Shown here: in pieces, positions 62,201 through 64,000 of the stretch | How the letters are laid out: each line of letters begins with the position of its first letter | How positions within the stretch are numbered: the first letter of the stretch is position 1 | Assembly: GCA_018857735.1 (NCBI GenBank) | Contig: JABMCL010001457.1 | Location: forward strand, 471,001-535,000 | Origin: Alviniconcha marisindica | Lineage: Eukaryota > Mollusca > Gastropoda > Provannidae | Direction of reading: 5' to 3' | DNA length: 64,000 nt | The notes under the pieces: generated by a model | The model's database searches: none | The model's input: the letters and a program-made list of their open reading frames with translations, nothing else | What the model was told of the DNA's origin: nothing | Translations under genes and position numbers: made by a program

Positions 62201-62272
62201 CTCGGGGTCATCAAGACACAACATCAGTATCCTGTAGTTCTGGCAGTGATCAGAGTCATTTTGTGCCTGCTG
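28271..62272 (-). CDS. MEGF8: Multiple EGF-like domains protein 8 (MEGF8), 33 C-terminal exons, N terminus outside window
   Basis: Large single-pass receptor of the attractin family. In vertebrates it acts with MGRN1/RNF157 and MOSMO to lower Smoothened at the cell surface and dampen Hedgehog signalling, and it influences left-right patterning and BMP signalling. Thirty-three exons join in phase into 2288 residues (vertebrate MEGF8 is about 2800). Order by residue: PSI-like modules 1-540, calcium-binding EGF 565-612, EGF/laminin-EGF 613-735, CUB 736-866, EGF 867-945, six Kelch repeats 945-1320, PSI modules 1320-1623, calcium-binding EGF and laminin-EGFs 1624-1900, juxtamembrane region 1900-2098, TM 2099-2121, tail to 2288. 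The diagnostic order of CUB, EGF, Kelch propeller, PSI, laminin-EGF and MASRPFA tail separates it from attractin, which has a single Kelch set followed by a C-type lectin domain. No internal stop or frameshift was seen. Confidence 0.94.
29200..29480. repeat. ~80-bp intronic tandem repeat, about 3.5 copies
   Basis: Units contain GAACGGTCAGTTCAGAACA, TCATTTCACACACACACTGG and CACCAGTGGGGTTGTTGGCC. It lies immediately beyond the acceptor of the terminal MEGF8 exon but does not clearly include it. Confidence 0.85.
29796..29893 (-). CDS. MEGF8: MEGF8 exon, membrane-proximal beta-rich segment
   Basis: Acceptor CATTCAG, donor GTGGGT. Encodes [18 protein letters not shown] and [14 protein letters not shown]. 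Starts in phase 1, ends in phase 0. Confidence 0.9.
30339..30558 (-). CDS. MEGF8: MEGF8 exon, end of last laminin-type EGF and following segment
   Basis: Acceptor TGTTGCAG, donor GTGGGG. Encodes [20 protein letters not shown], then [18 protein letters not shown] and [14 protein letters not shown]. Starts in phase 0. The bases around its acceptor are copied in the adjoining 87-bp array, whose copies keep the same open frame. Confidence 0.92.
30544..30900 (-). repeat. 87-bp repeat spanning the MEGF8 acceptor, in frame, about 4 copies
   Basis: CTTGCACTGA recurs at 30544, 30631, 30718 and 30805, exactly 87 bp apart. On the minus strand each copy reads TTGCAG|TGTTCTCAGTGCAAGG, that is, an acceptor plus the exon start CSQCKE. 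Translation across the array is open and gives 29-residue units such as [20 protein letters not shown] + QCYLCPVLQ. Confidence 0.93.
31028..31384. mobile_element. pogo/Tigger-like MITE with GGTGGTCTTT subrepeats (tentative)
   Basis: Starts TACAGTACAATCTCTGG and ends GAGGGGTTCCACTGTA. The ends are partly inverted-complementary (TACAGT..AA.C.CT) with TA at the outer edge, as in pogo-group elements. The interior is full of GGTGGTCTTTC / GATAGTCTTTC steps. No transposase is present. Confidence 0.55.
31585..31705 (-). CDS. MEGF8: MEGF8 exon, laminin-type EGF
   Basis: Acceptor CCCCGCAG, donor GTGAGG. Encodes [20 protein letters not shown], then [20 protein letters not shown], with the CxCNGHSxxC start typical of laminin EGFs. 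Starts in phase 2, ends in phase 0. Confidence 0.92.
31706..32681 (-). other. MEGF8 intron with duplicated SINE tail
   Basis: The main content is a two-copy ~95-bp duplication at 32411-32600. The remainder has no recognised feature. Confidence 0.7.
32411..32600 (+). mobile_element. SINE tail, tandemly duplicated
   Basis: Two units, each CAGGAGCTGTGTGAAAGTCG ... GTCCTGGGCCCC ... TGTGGACGTAAAGCAACAC (second copy TGTGGATGTAAAGCAACAC). The second carries the full CCTAATAAGCCTGATGG tail of the SINE at 5605-5931. Confidence 0.75.
32682..32818 (-). CDS. MEGF8: MEGF8 exon, laminin-type EGF
   Basis: Acceptor TTGACAG, donor GTAAGT. Encodes [20 protein letters not shown] and [17 protein letters not shown]: the C-x2-CxxNTTGxxCxxC core of laminin EGFs. 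Starts in phase 0, ends in phase 2. Confidence 0.93.
32868..33005. mobile_element. Partial copy of the long-TIR MITE family
   Basis: Contains CTTGTATTTACTTGCATGCC, GTGTGAGTTACCATAGGC, TTGTTGCTGAG and GTTGATTAACTCCTTTG, matching the centre and right arm of the element at 10881-11112. Confidence 0.65.
33058..33165. repeat. CT/CA microsatellite
   Basis: Alternating (CT)n and (CA)n runs immediately 3' of a MEGF8 exon on the minus strand. Confidence 0.9.
33186..33347 (-). CDS. MEGF8: MEGF8 exon, laminin-type EGF
   Basis: Acceptor GTCTTCAG, donor GTGAGG. Encodes [20 protein letters not shown] then [18 protein letters not shown]. Both ends are phase 0. Confidence 0.92.
33440..33825. repeat. GT / GTGA microsatellite block
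   Basis: Nearly 400 bp of (GT)n interrupted by GTGA/GTGC blocks, unusually long for this window. Frames across it read as His/Thr repeats and are not genes. Confidence 0.95.
34140..34690 (+). repeat. 36-bp tandem repeat, about 13 copies, with 180-bp higher-order period
   Basis: The unit is GGGGCATCATCACCCGAGAG + GACAGTCATTCAACAA. A block of five units is repeated almost exactly 180 bp later (for example 34261 and 34441). A frame starting at 34072 ([20 protein letters not shown]) runs through it and yields 12-residue [12 protein letters not shown] units. No homology is recognised and it lies inside a MEGF8 intron, so it is probably not a gene. The 20-mer AGAGAGGACAGTCATTCAAC recurs singly at 37354. 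Confidence 0.9.
35013..35199 (-). CDS. MEGF8: MEGF8 exon, EGF and start of laminin-type EGF
   Basis: Acceptor GTTCCAG, donor GTCAGT. Encodes [20 protein letters not shown], then [20 protein letters not shown] and CIQCENNTM. Starts in phase 2, ends in phase 0. Confidence 0.93.
35456..35606 (-). CDS. MEGF8: MEGF8 exon, calcium-binding-type EGF
   Basis: Acceptor GGTTTCAG, donor GTAATT. Encodes [20 protein letters not shown], then [20 protein letters not shown] and CKQGYI. Starts in phase 1, ends in phase 2. Confidence 0.93.
35607..36433 (-). other. MEGF8 intron with SINE-like fragment and donor duplication
   Basis: Contains a GTAAAGCGCCTCGAGCCTCA fragment at 36094-36130, of a type common at the ends of invertebrate dispersed repeats, and a copy of the neighbouring exon's donor region at 36209-36325. 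Confidence 0.65.
36209..36453 (-). repeat. Two-copy ~130-bp duplication including exon 3' end and donor
   Basis: The segment from CGCCCATCGCC (36210) to AAACTGGTCGAGCTGGTGG (36326) repeats as CGCCCACTGCC (36341) to GAACTGGTCAAGCTGGTGG (36453). The second copy contains the true donor (GTAAGG on the minus strand) and the last 20 coding bases; the first is a decoy with the same donor core. Confidence 0.88.
36434..36704 (-). CDS. MEGF8: MEGF8 exon, PSI-like module
   Basis: Acceptor CTTTGCAG, donor GTAAGG. Encodes [40 protein letters not shown] and [12 protein letters not shown]. The CxxC...GCGWC pattern is the PSI signature. Phase 0 to phase 1. Confidence 0.93.
36705..37545 (-). repeat. MEGF8 intron with CAT/CAC-rich repeats
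   Basis: Interrupted (CATCAC)-type sequence at 36893-36965. From 37124 to 37340 there are about four diverged ~55-bp units containing TTGTGCAAACATCCTCATCA / CATGCATATAATATTTGCAC. CAT-rich sequence continues at 37455-37530. Confidence 0.75.
37546..37760 (-). CDS. MEGF8: MEGF8 exon, cysteine-rich PSI-associated segment
   Basis: Acceptor TTACCAG, donor GTTGGT. Encodes [39 protein letters not shown] and [14 protein letters not shown]. Starts in phase 1, ends in phase 0. Confidence 0.92.
37748..38235 (-). repeat. ~43-bp tandem repeat carrying the MEGF8 exon acceptor, about 12 copies
   Basis: The unit on the plus strand is CCAATCTCACCTGGTAACAC then ACACACAGTGAACAATGCAC. On the minus strand this is ...TTACCAG|GTGAGATTGG, which is the acceptor and first ten bases of the exon at 37546-37760. 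Copies diverge slightly with distance from the exon. Confidence 0.92.
38236..39150 (-). repeat. MEGF8 intron with near-palindromic 44-bp repeat
   Basis: Between 38635 and 39060 TTACTTGTACACAAGTAAC recurs about seven times in ~44-bp units (spacer CTGGTCACTGCAAATGTTCG), interrupted by GGGGCAGTCTTTCGTCTTTT segments at 38812, 38929 and about 39068. The latter resemble the pogo-like element at 31028-31384. Confidence 0.85.
39151..39352 (-). CDS. MEGF8: MEGF8 exon, PSI-like cysteine-rich module
   Basis: Acceptor CTGTGCAG, donor GTGAGT. Encodes [40 protein letters not shown] and [14 protein letters not shown]. Phase 0 to phase 1. Confidence 0.93.
39969..40101 (-). CDS. MEGF8: MEGF8 exon, PSI-like module
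   Basis: Acceptor TGTGTGCAG, donor GTAAAA. Encodes [20 protein letters not shown] then [20 protein letters not shown]. Starts in phase 2, ends in phase 0. Confidence 0.92.
40095..40735 (-). repeat. 45-58-bp tandem repeat adjoining a MEGF8 acceptor, about 13 copies
   Basis: The unit includes CACCTGCACACACAACACAC, AGCGGTGAAGTCAATCACAC and AGTATCAGATCAA. On the minus strand most copies contain GTGTGTGCAG|GTG, the same acceptor core as the exon at 39969-40101. Confidence 0.92.
40736..40916 (-). other. MEGF8 intron, unique part
   Basis: Short AT-rich stretch between the array and the next donor; nothing further seen. Confidence 0.7.
40917..41166 (-). CDS. MEGF8: MEGF8 exon, sixth Kelch repeat and PSI start, with polybasic motif
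   Basis: Acceptor CTGTGCAG, donor GTGAGT. Encodes [59 protein letters not shown] and ends GKRRRRPLE. Starts in phase 1, ends in phase 2. KRRRR (40925-40939) fits a proprotein-convertase consensus. Confidence 0.94.
41167..41878 (-). repeat. MEGF8 intron with a ~90-bp duplication and CAGTCAACCA-type repeats
   Basis: GTACAGTAACAGCTGCACC followed by CAGCATCACTAACAAGT occurs twice (41218 and 41304). From 41395 to 41860 the sequence is dominated by degenerate AGTCAACCAACCAGTCAG steps. Confidence 0.75.
41879..42047 (-). CDS. MEGF8: MEGF8 exon, fifth Kelch repeat
   Basis: Acceptor TTTTTCAG, donor GTGAGT. Encodes [40 protein letters not shown] and [14 protein letters not shown]. The IGG and the W about 26 residues later fit a Kelch blade. 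Phase 0 to phase 1. Confidence 0.94.
42239..42548. repeat. ~77-bp intronic tandem repeat, four copies
   Basis: The unit includes CTGGAGTGGGTCAGAATATA, GCCAAGCATGCTTTGCCCAC and TTCTACCTTACCGGTCCATT. Variation is low. Confidence 0.93.
42549..42854 (-). other. MEGF8 intron, no further feature
   Basis: Unique-looking sequence with a short AAACAAAAACA run near 42820. Confidence 0.6.
42855..43033 (-). CDS. MEGF8: MEGF8 exon, fourth Kelch repeat
   Basis: Acceptor GATTCCAG, donor GTATGT. Encodes [40 protein letters not shown] and [16 protein letters not shown]. Starts in phase 1, ends in phase 0. Confidence 0.94.
43034..43573 (-). other. MEGF8 intron, CA-rich then A-rich
   Basis: CACA and CACCAC repeats at 43040-43195, then A-rich sequence to 43455. 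No coding signal. Confidence 0.7.
43574..43763 (-). CDS. MEGF8: MEGF8 exon, third Kelch repeat
   Basis: Acceptor CATTGCAG, donor GTAAGG. Encodes [40 protein letters not shown] and [15 protein letters not shown]. Phase 0 to phase 1. Confidence 0.94.
43764..44514 (-). other. MEGF8 intron
   Basis: No exon or tandem repeat seen. AGGAAATTTGGGTCGCCTTA at 43929 resembles GGAAATTTGGGTCCCCTTCC at 59317, suggesting fragments of a dispersed repeat. Confidence 0.6.
44515..44689 (-). CDS. MEGF8: MEGF8 exon, second Kelch repeat
   Basis: Acceptor CTCCTGCAG, donor GTGTGT. Encodes [37 protein letters not shown]. Starts in phase 2, ends in phase 0. Confidence 0.93.
44690..45252 (-). repeat. MEGF8 intron: GA-rich tract and a ~100-bp duplication
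   Basis: GACAGA/GAGAGG-rich sequence at 44835-45003. TGATCTTCATTACACAAGGA at 45015 recurs as TGATCTTTAATAAGCAAGGA at 45114, each followed by CAATCTGYCYTTGCTCTCCT, giving a two-copy tandem. Confidence 0.85.
45253..45542 (-). CDS. MEGF8: MEGF8 exon, end of EGF and first Kelch repeat
   Basis: Acceptor TCCCACAG, donor GTCAGT. Encodes [58 protein letters not shown]. Phase 0 to phase 2. Confidence 0.95.
45981..46177 (-). CDS. MEGF8: MEGF8 exon, EGF between CUB and Kelch
   Basis: Acceptor CTGTGACAG, donor GTAAGA. Encodes [40 protein letters not shown] and [17 protein letters not shown]. Starts in phase 1, ends in phase 0. Confidence 0.94.
46178..46902 (-). other. MEGF8 intron with solo MITE end
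   Basis: GGCAGTGAAAGGGTTAG at 46776-46791 matches the right end of the TTAA-flanked MITE at 23808-24046, without its partner. Otherwise unremarkable. Confidence 0.6.
46903..47065 (-). CDS. MEGF8: MEGF8 exon, CUB domain second half
   Basis: Acceptor TTCAACAG, donor GTAAGT. Encodes [40 protein letters not shown] and [11 protein letters not shown]. Starts in phase 0, ends in phase 1. The VYDG and final hydrophobic strand are CUB hallmarks. Confidence 0.95.
47066..47779 (-). other. MEGF8 intron, unique part
   Basis: No feature recognised between the CUB exon and the 96-bp array. Confidence 0.6.
47780..48398 (-). repeat. 96-bp tandem repeat carrying a copy of the CUB exon end and donor, about 6 copies
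   Basis: GCTGCATTAC recurs at 47821, 47917, 48013 and onward at exact 96-bp steps. On the plus strand each unit has GATTCACCTGCTGC ... CCTGCATGTCTCCTTCCAC ... AGTGAAGATGATTC, matching GACTCACCTGCCC ... CCTGCATGTCCCCTTCCAC ... GGTGAAGGAGATGATTC across the donor and last ~55 coding bases of the exon at 48399-48627. The period is a multiple of three and the minus strand stays open. Confidence 0.93.
48399..48627 (-). CDS. MEGF8: MEGF8 exon, CUB domain first half
   Basis: Acceptor CTTGAACAG, donor GTGAGT. Encodes [40 protein letters not shown] and [13 protein letters not shown]. Starts in phase 2, ends in phase 0. Confidence 0.94.
48628..49583 (-). other. MEGF8 intron
   Basis: Contains a G-rich run with AG interruptions at 48905-48931. 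No exon or tandem array seen. Confidence 0.65.
49584..49725 (-). CDS. MEGF8: MEGF8 exon, laminin-type EGF
   Basis: Acceptor CTTGACAG, donor GTGAGC. Encodes [40 protein letters not shown] and GYYGNP. A textbook laminin EGF. Starts in phase 1, ends in phase 2. Confidence 0.96.
50080..50310. repeat. 68-bp intronic tandem repeat, four copies
   Basis: GACCAAGACA/GACCAAGATA recurs at 50091, 50159, 50227 and 50296. The units also contain GGGGCAGACAGTCAGAGAGA and CATACAGGCACATACAGGCA. Confidence 0.93.
50345..50845. repeat. ~45-bp intronic tandem repeat, about 11 copies
   Basis: The unit is AAAACAGACAGGGACAGGCA + GACCCAAACAACTAAAACAA, variable at GAGAC. It shares the purine-rich CAGACAG theme with the preceding 68-bp array and ends just before a MEGF8 donor. 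Confidence 0.93.
50858..51084 (-). CDS. MEGF8: MEGF8 exon, EGF plus laminin-type EGF
   Basis: Acceptor TCTCTGCAG, donor GTGGGT. Encodes [40 protein letters not shown] and [20 protein letters not shown]. Starts in phase 2, ends in phase 1. Confidence 0.95.
51085..51833 (-). repeat. MEGF8 intron with hairpin-like ~45-bp triplicate
   Basis: At 51170-51300 three diverged units alternate TGGTGCTYTGGTGTCA and TGACACCA, so each can fold on itself. The rest of the intron is unremarkable. Confidence 0.7.
51834..52059 (-). CDS. MEGF8: MEGF8 exon, calcium-binding EGF
   Basis: Acceptor TACCCCAG, donor GTGAGT. Encodes [39 protein letters not shown] and [19 protein letters not shown]. The CPDVxECRLGLxxCH block is highly characteristic of MEGF8. 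Starts in phase 1, ends in phase 2. Confidence 0.96.
52096..52290. repeat. (CT)n-(CA)n and GT/GTGC microsatellites
   Basis: (CT)n from 52096 to 52147 passes into (CA)n to 52192. A GT/GC-rich block follows at 52222-52290. Confidence 0.95.
52548..52816 (-). CDS. MEGF8: MEGF8 exon, two PSI-like modules
   Basis: Acceptor GCTTCCAG, donor GTGGGT. Encodes [40 protein letters not shown] and [20 protein letters not shown]. Starts in phase 2, ends in phase 1. Confidence 0.95.
52817..53344 (-). other. MEGF8 intron
   Basis: No repeat array or coding signal beyond the flanking exons. Confidence 0.65.
53345..53448 (-). CDS. MEGF8: MEGF8 short exon, PSI-associated
   Basis: Acceptor ATCCTCCAG, donor GTGAGT. 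Encodes [20 protein letters not shown] and [14 protein letters not shown]. Phase 0 to phase 2. Confidence 0.92.
53640..54345. repeat. 77-bp tandem repeat, about 9 copies, carrying TTAA-flanked MITE-like ends
   Basis: The unit includes GAGTTAATACTGATGAGGTG, TCTGGACAGACCATGGTGTG and GGTTAACCCTTTCCCTGGCA. TTAACCCTTTCCCTGGC resembles the terminus of the MITE at 23808-24046, and the adjoining GGCAAAGAGTTAA reads as a second end in the opposite direction. Confidence 0.93.
54598..54765 (-). CDS. MEGF8: MEGF8 exon, PSI-like module
   Basis: Acceptor CTGCTGCAG, donor GTGAGT. Encodes [20 protein letters not shown] and [18 protein letters not shown]. Both ends are phase 0. Confidence 0.93.
54925..55182 (-). 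repeat. CA-rich intron with diverged copies of the neighbouring exon's 3' end
   Basis: CACCTGATACTAACTGCAG + ACAGCCCAGACAGCTGTATT at 55031-55075 mirrors CACCTGACACCAACTACAG ... ACAGCCCAAACAGTTGTAGT at the donor end of the exon at 55183-55398. Further remnants (ACAGTTGTATTGCTGAAAAC, CAGACAGTTGTACTGCTGAA) lie at 55135 and 54946, mixed with CA repeats and a C run near 55101. Confidence 0.8.
55183..55398 (-). CDS. MEGF8: MEGF8 exon, start of PSI-like module
   Basis: Acceptor GTGCCTCAG, donor GTGTGT. Encodes [40 protein letters not shown] and [20 protein letters not shown]. Both ends are phase 0. Confidence 0.94.
55399..56103 (-). other. MEGF8 intron with MITE fragment
   Basis: Contains the partial long-TIR MITE copy at 55885-56015; otherwise nothing recognised. 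Confidence 0.65.
55885..56015. mobile_element. Partial copy of the long-TIR MITE family
   Basis: GAATCAACAGGCAAAGGAG, TTACTTAGCGCTCAAAAGAC and ATAACAACAAAGACCTGAG align with the left arm of the element at 10881-11112. AACTCCACCGGAGG matches its centre. Confidence 0.75.
56104..56220 (-). CDS. MEGF8: MEGF8 exon, extracellular beta-rich segment
   Basis: Acceptor CTGGGCAG, donor GTCAGC. Encodes [20 protein letters not shown] and [16 protein letters not shown], with two potential N-glycosylation sites (NMT, NVS). Both ends are phase 0. Confidence 0.92.
56380..56602 (-). mobile_element. SINE copy, head and body, minus strand
   Basis: On the minus strand it reads TGAGCTGGTTTGGCCTCACG, GTCTGCTTCACCCTTCCTTT, GAATTAAAATGGCTCACACG and GGTGGTGACAGTGTAG, aligning with the SINE at 5605-5931 over about 200 bases with moderate divergence. 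The B box is degraded and the CCTAATAAGC tail is missing. Confidence 0.75.
57042..57160 (+). mobile_element. tRNA-like retroposed fragment with A-rich tail
   Basis: GGGGATAGATCATTCGGTAG resembles a tRNA 5' half and A box (TAGCTCAGTCGGTAGAG in many tRNAs). CCTGACTGAAAAGCCAGG could be an anticodon arm. The B box is poor, and the sequence ends in AAATAAAAAAAAATAAAAAA. Most likely a SINE or tRNA-pseudogene remnant rather than a functional tRNA. Confidence 0.5.
57353..57562 (-). CDS. MEGF8: MEGF8 exon, extracellular beta-rich segment
   Basis: Acceptor CCTTTCAG, donor GTAAGA. Encodes [40 protein letters not shown] and [20 protein letters not shown]. Both ends are phase 0. Confidence 0.92.
57563..58073 (-). 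other. MEGF8 intron with (CA)n
   Basis: CA/CG microsatellite at about 57915-57985; no other feature. Confidence 0.7.
58074..58246 (-). CDS. MEGF8: MEGF8 exon, extracellular linker
   Basis: Acceptor GATTGCAG, donor GTGGGC. Encodes [40 protein letters not shown] and [17 protein letters not shown]. Starts in phase 1, ends in phase 0. Confidence 0.92.
58247..58780 (-). other. MEGF8 intron
   Basis: No feature recognised. Confidence 0.6.
58781..58970 (-). CDS. MEGF8: MEGF8 exon, PSI-like cysteine-rich module
   Basis: Acceptor TGTCCACAG, donor GTATGT. Encodes [39 protein letters not shown] and [17 protein letters not shown]. Phase 0 to phase 1. Confidence 0.93.
58971..62107 (-). other. Large MEGF8 intron (3.1 kb)
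   Basis: (GT)n at 59159-59210; a CpG-richer island-like stretch at about 59750-60500; a candidate plus-strand first exon at 59784-59875; a G/GA-rich run at 61080-61123; a TA-rich microsatellite at 61801-61840. No further MEGF8 exon fits the phases on either side. Confidence 0.6.
59784..59875 (+). CDS. Candidate signal-peptide first exon of an unidentified nested gene (tentative)
   Basis: ATG at 59784 begins [20 protein letters not shown] followed by [10 protein letters not shown]: a basic n-region, the hydrophobic core VLVIFVTLL and an SQA-H cleavage-like site. A strong donor GTATGTGG follows at 59876. A TATATAGATAAAT motif lies about 80 bases upstream. No downstream exon could be assigned with confidence and no family is recognised; chance cannot be excluded. 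Confidence 0.25.
62108..62272 (-). CDS. MEGF8: MEGF8 first exon in window, PSI-like module
   Basis: Donor GTAACT. The acceptor is a triple CAGCAGCAG, so the exon may end at 62272, 62269 or 62266; all keep the frame. Encodes [40 protein letters not shown] and MLWEELQ. Both ends are phase 0. The upstream exons (first CUB, EGF and Kelch propeller) are not in the window. Confidence 0.88.
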
Positions 62273-64000
62273 CTGACAAGACAAAACATACAGCAATCAT
62301 AACATGGTATCATGGTAAACCTGCTCAATGGTTCACGTTGAGGAAGAAACTTCTTCACTGCAAACCCAGCTGGCTTCTCTCATGGACCCATGGACCTAGC
62401 CCTAATTAAAGGGGACTTTATGCGAAGATGACTGTTAGCCTGAGAACACAGAAGATATACAAATATTTCCATAAGCTTTGCAAACTTTATTTGGGTTCTA
62501 TCAATATTTTATGCAACAAAAGTGTTGTTTTTGTTTTTTGTTTGTTTGGTTTGGTTGGGAGTTTTGGCACATGTTCTCCAAATTAATAACAACAATAATA
62601 ATAATGGACATTTCTATGGCACATGATCCCATGCCATGCAAAAATGAGCATACATCGCTTAAAAAGTAAAAAACCCCACAGATCTGAGATCTGAGCATAC
62701 ATGTAATACAAGTGGATATACACACATGGGACAGCCACAGGCACACATGGTGTGCATGTGAATAGACAGGTGGGGGAGGTGGCCTTTTAAATATATGCGT
62801 ACTTGTAGAGATGAGTTTTTAAGGCTCACTTGAAAGAAGATGTGGATAGTGAGTGATGAACATCACACAGTAATGAGTTCCACTGTGTCGAGCCCATTTA
62901 TGAAAGGTATGCGGAAGGTTTTCATATCAACATTGGAGCGAAGTTGTCTGGATGAGTAGTAGACAGTCAAGAGTTCATAGAGACTGGGTAACTTTCAGTG
63001 AAAGAAATGTAGCACAGAGCAGAGCTGAAATTTTGTACTTGATTCTTGCGGTGATTGATTGGAAACCACTGAAGTTTCTGAAGGAGGGGTTTGATGTATT
63101 CATTCTTGTGACTAATGTGAGACTGCAGAATTTTGGATCTTTTGGAGTTTGTAAAGATGTTTTGGAGAATGTAATAGAAGAGAATTACAGCAGTCTAGTT
63201 TTGACAGAACAAAGGCACAGAGTAAGTAACTTACGCCCAGTCAACCAGTATGGTTATATATATTATATATATACATATATATATATATCAGGGCAAGGGG
63301 CACAAAGGAGGGATTTCATAGCATTAAGAGTGAGGTAGTGGCGGACGTTACTAATTCTCCAAATTTCTCTGTAAAATCTGTTGGTGTCATGGCATGCTTC
63401 TCTGTGGACAAATTGTTAAAAGTGTTATGTCCAGATTTTTTGCCTGCAAGGAAAACAGAATGTCAGTGTTTCCTAATAGTATGAATGGAGGGTGGACGAG
63501 GATTTGGAAGAGAAGTTCCATTTGAGATCATAAGAAGAGGCTCTGCTTTATTATCATTCAGTCTTCAACACACACACACACACTGAGACACAGGTACCAG
63601 GAGGTTACTGACTGAGCCAAGAAGATTTTAACCTGTAACCTGTCATTACTGACTCCAGTCACAAATGTCCTAACCATTTGACCACCCCACTTTCTTATAA
63701 ACACTATTAAATAAGCAACCATAGACTGGCAGGCCCACTAGGAAAATGGTGCACAGGAAAATGGTGCATTGTGATATTTTATAATTATATTAATGAAGTC
63801 CTAGGTCATGAACTGGTGGATATTCAAAAAATGCGCTATAAAAAGCTTGTCACTCATGTAGAACCACATGCAAGCGCAGTGAGTCTGCTCAAGAGAGCAG
63901 AGAATAGCGCTATATAAGTGATCATCAATCAATCAATCAAACTGTGATGAAGGCACCATGGATTTAAAATAAAATAAAAAGTTCTGCCATTTGGTAAACA
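62273..64000 (-). other. MEGF8 upstream intron (to window edge) with dispersed repeats
   Basis: No exon is recognised. A dispersed-repeat-like block starts near 62583 (AATAATAATAATGGACATTT, CATCGCTTAAAAAG). A plus-strand frame at 62952-63338 resembles decayed repeat DNA, not a known protein. A TA run lies at 63253-63288, and AATAGCGCTATATAAGTG ... ATCAATCAATCAATCAA at 63904-63940 is typical of a SINE/MITE end. Confidence 0.55.
62583..63940. mobile_element. Candidate composite non-autonomous repeat with ATATAGCGC-type ends
   Basis: The left end TGGACATTTCTATGGCACAT and the reverse complement of the right end (CACTTATATAGCGCTATT) are similar in layout. Whether this is one element or several nested ones cannot be decided by eye. 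A degraded tRNA-like segment on the minus strand (GGGTGGTCAAATGGTTAGGA) lies at about 63670-63690. Confidence 0.35.

Noticed and set aside
28271..62272. Attractin (ATRN) rather than MEGF8
   Set aside because: The window shows laminin-EGFs, then CUB, EGF, Kelch and PSI after an earlier PSI/EGF half, plus the CPDVxECRLGL block; attractin has one CUB-Kelch set with a C-type lectin domain, which is absent here.
62952..63338. 128-residue plus-strand frame
   Set aside because: Lies in a block with SINE/MITE-type ends and reads like decayed dispersed-repeat DNA; no known protein family seen.

Overview
This is animal nuclear DNA: intron-rich, packed with CA/GT, CT and GA microsatellites, minisatellites, SINEs and MITE-like elements. 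It is most likely from a marine invertebrate, possibly a mollusc; that lineage guess rests on repeat style and gene structure only. Two orthologous genes are recognisable and they converge tail to tail.

Left edge, plus strand: the last three coding exons of heparan sulfate 2-O-sulfotransferase (HS2ST1) lie at 1213-2991. They encode the C-terminal 158 residues, with conserved splice phases and four conserved cysteines; the 5' exons are outside the window. About 25 kb of non-coding DNA follows (2992-28270). It holds possible long 3' UTRs, a tRNA-derived SINE, three or more MITE-type elements and many tandem arrays. These include a 60/57-bp array, a 53-bp array facing a 25-bp array of the opposite orientation, and a 1.1-kb 34/37-bp minisatellite.

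Right half, minus strand: 33 exons spanning 62272 down to 28271 encode the C-terminal 2288 residues of MEGF8, the large attractin-family receptor. All splice phases agree and the summed coding length (6867 nt) is divisible by three. Order: PSI-like modules, calcium-binding EGF, laminin-type EGFs, a CUB domain, EGF, six Kelch repeats, further PSI modules, EGF and laminin-EGF repeats, a juxtamembrane stretch, one transmembrane helix and a cytoplasmic tail with the MASRPFA motif. The N-terminal CUB/EGF/first Kelch propeller must lie beyond 64000.

The most striking pattern is that tandem repeats repeatedly arise across splice junctions. At least seven exons (one HS2ST1, six MEGF8) have adjacent intronic duplications carrying a copy of their own splice acceptor or donor plus some exon sequence. 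One of these, beside the exon at 30339-30558, is an 87-bp repeat that stays open in the MEGF8 reading frame and would add cysteine-rich 29-residue modules if an upstream acceptor were used. A possible signal-peptide-coding first exon on the plus strand (59784-59875), inside a MEGF8 intron, is also worth checking.
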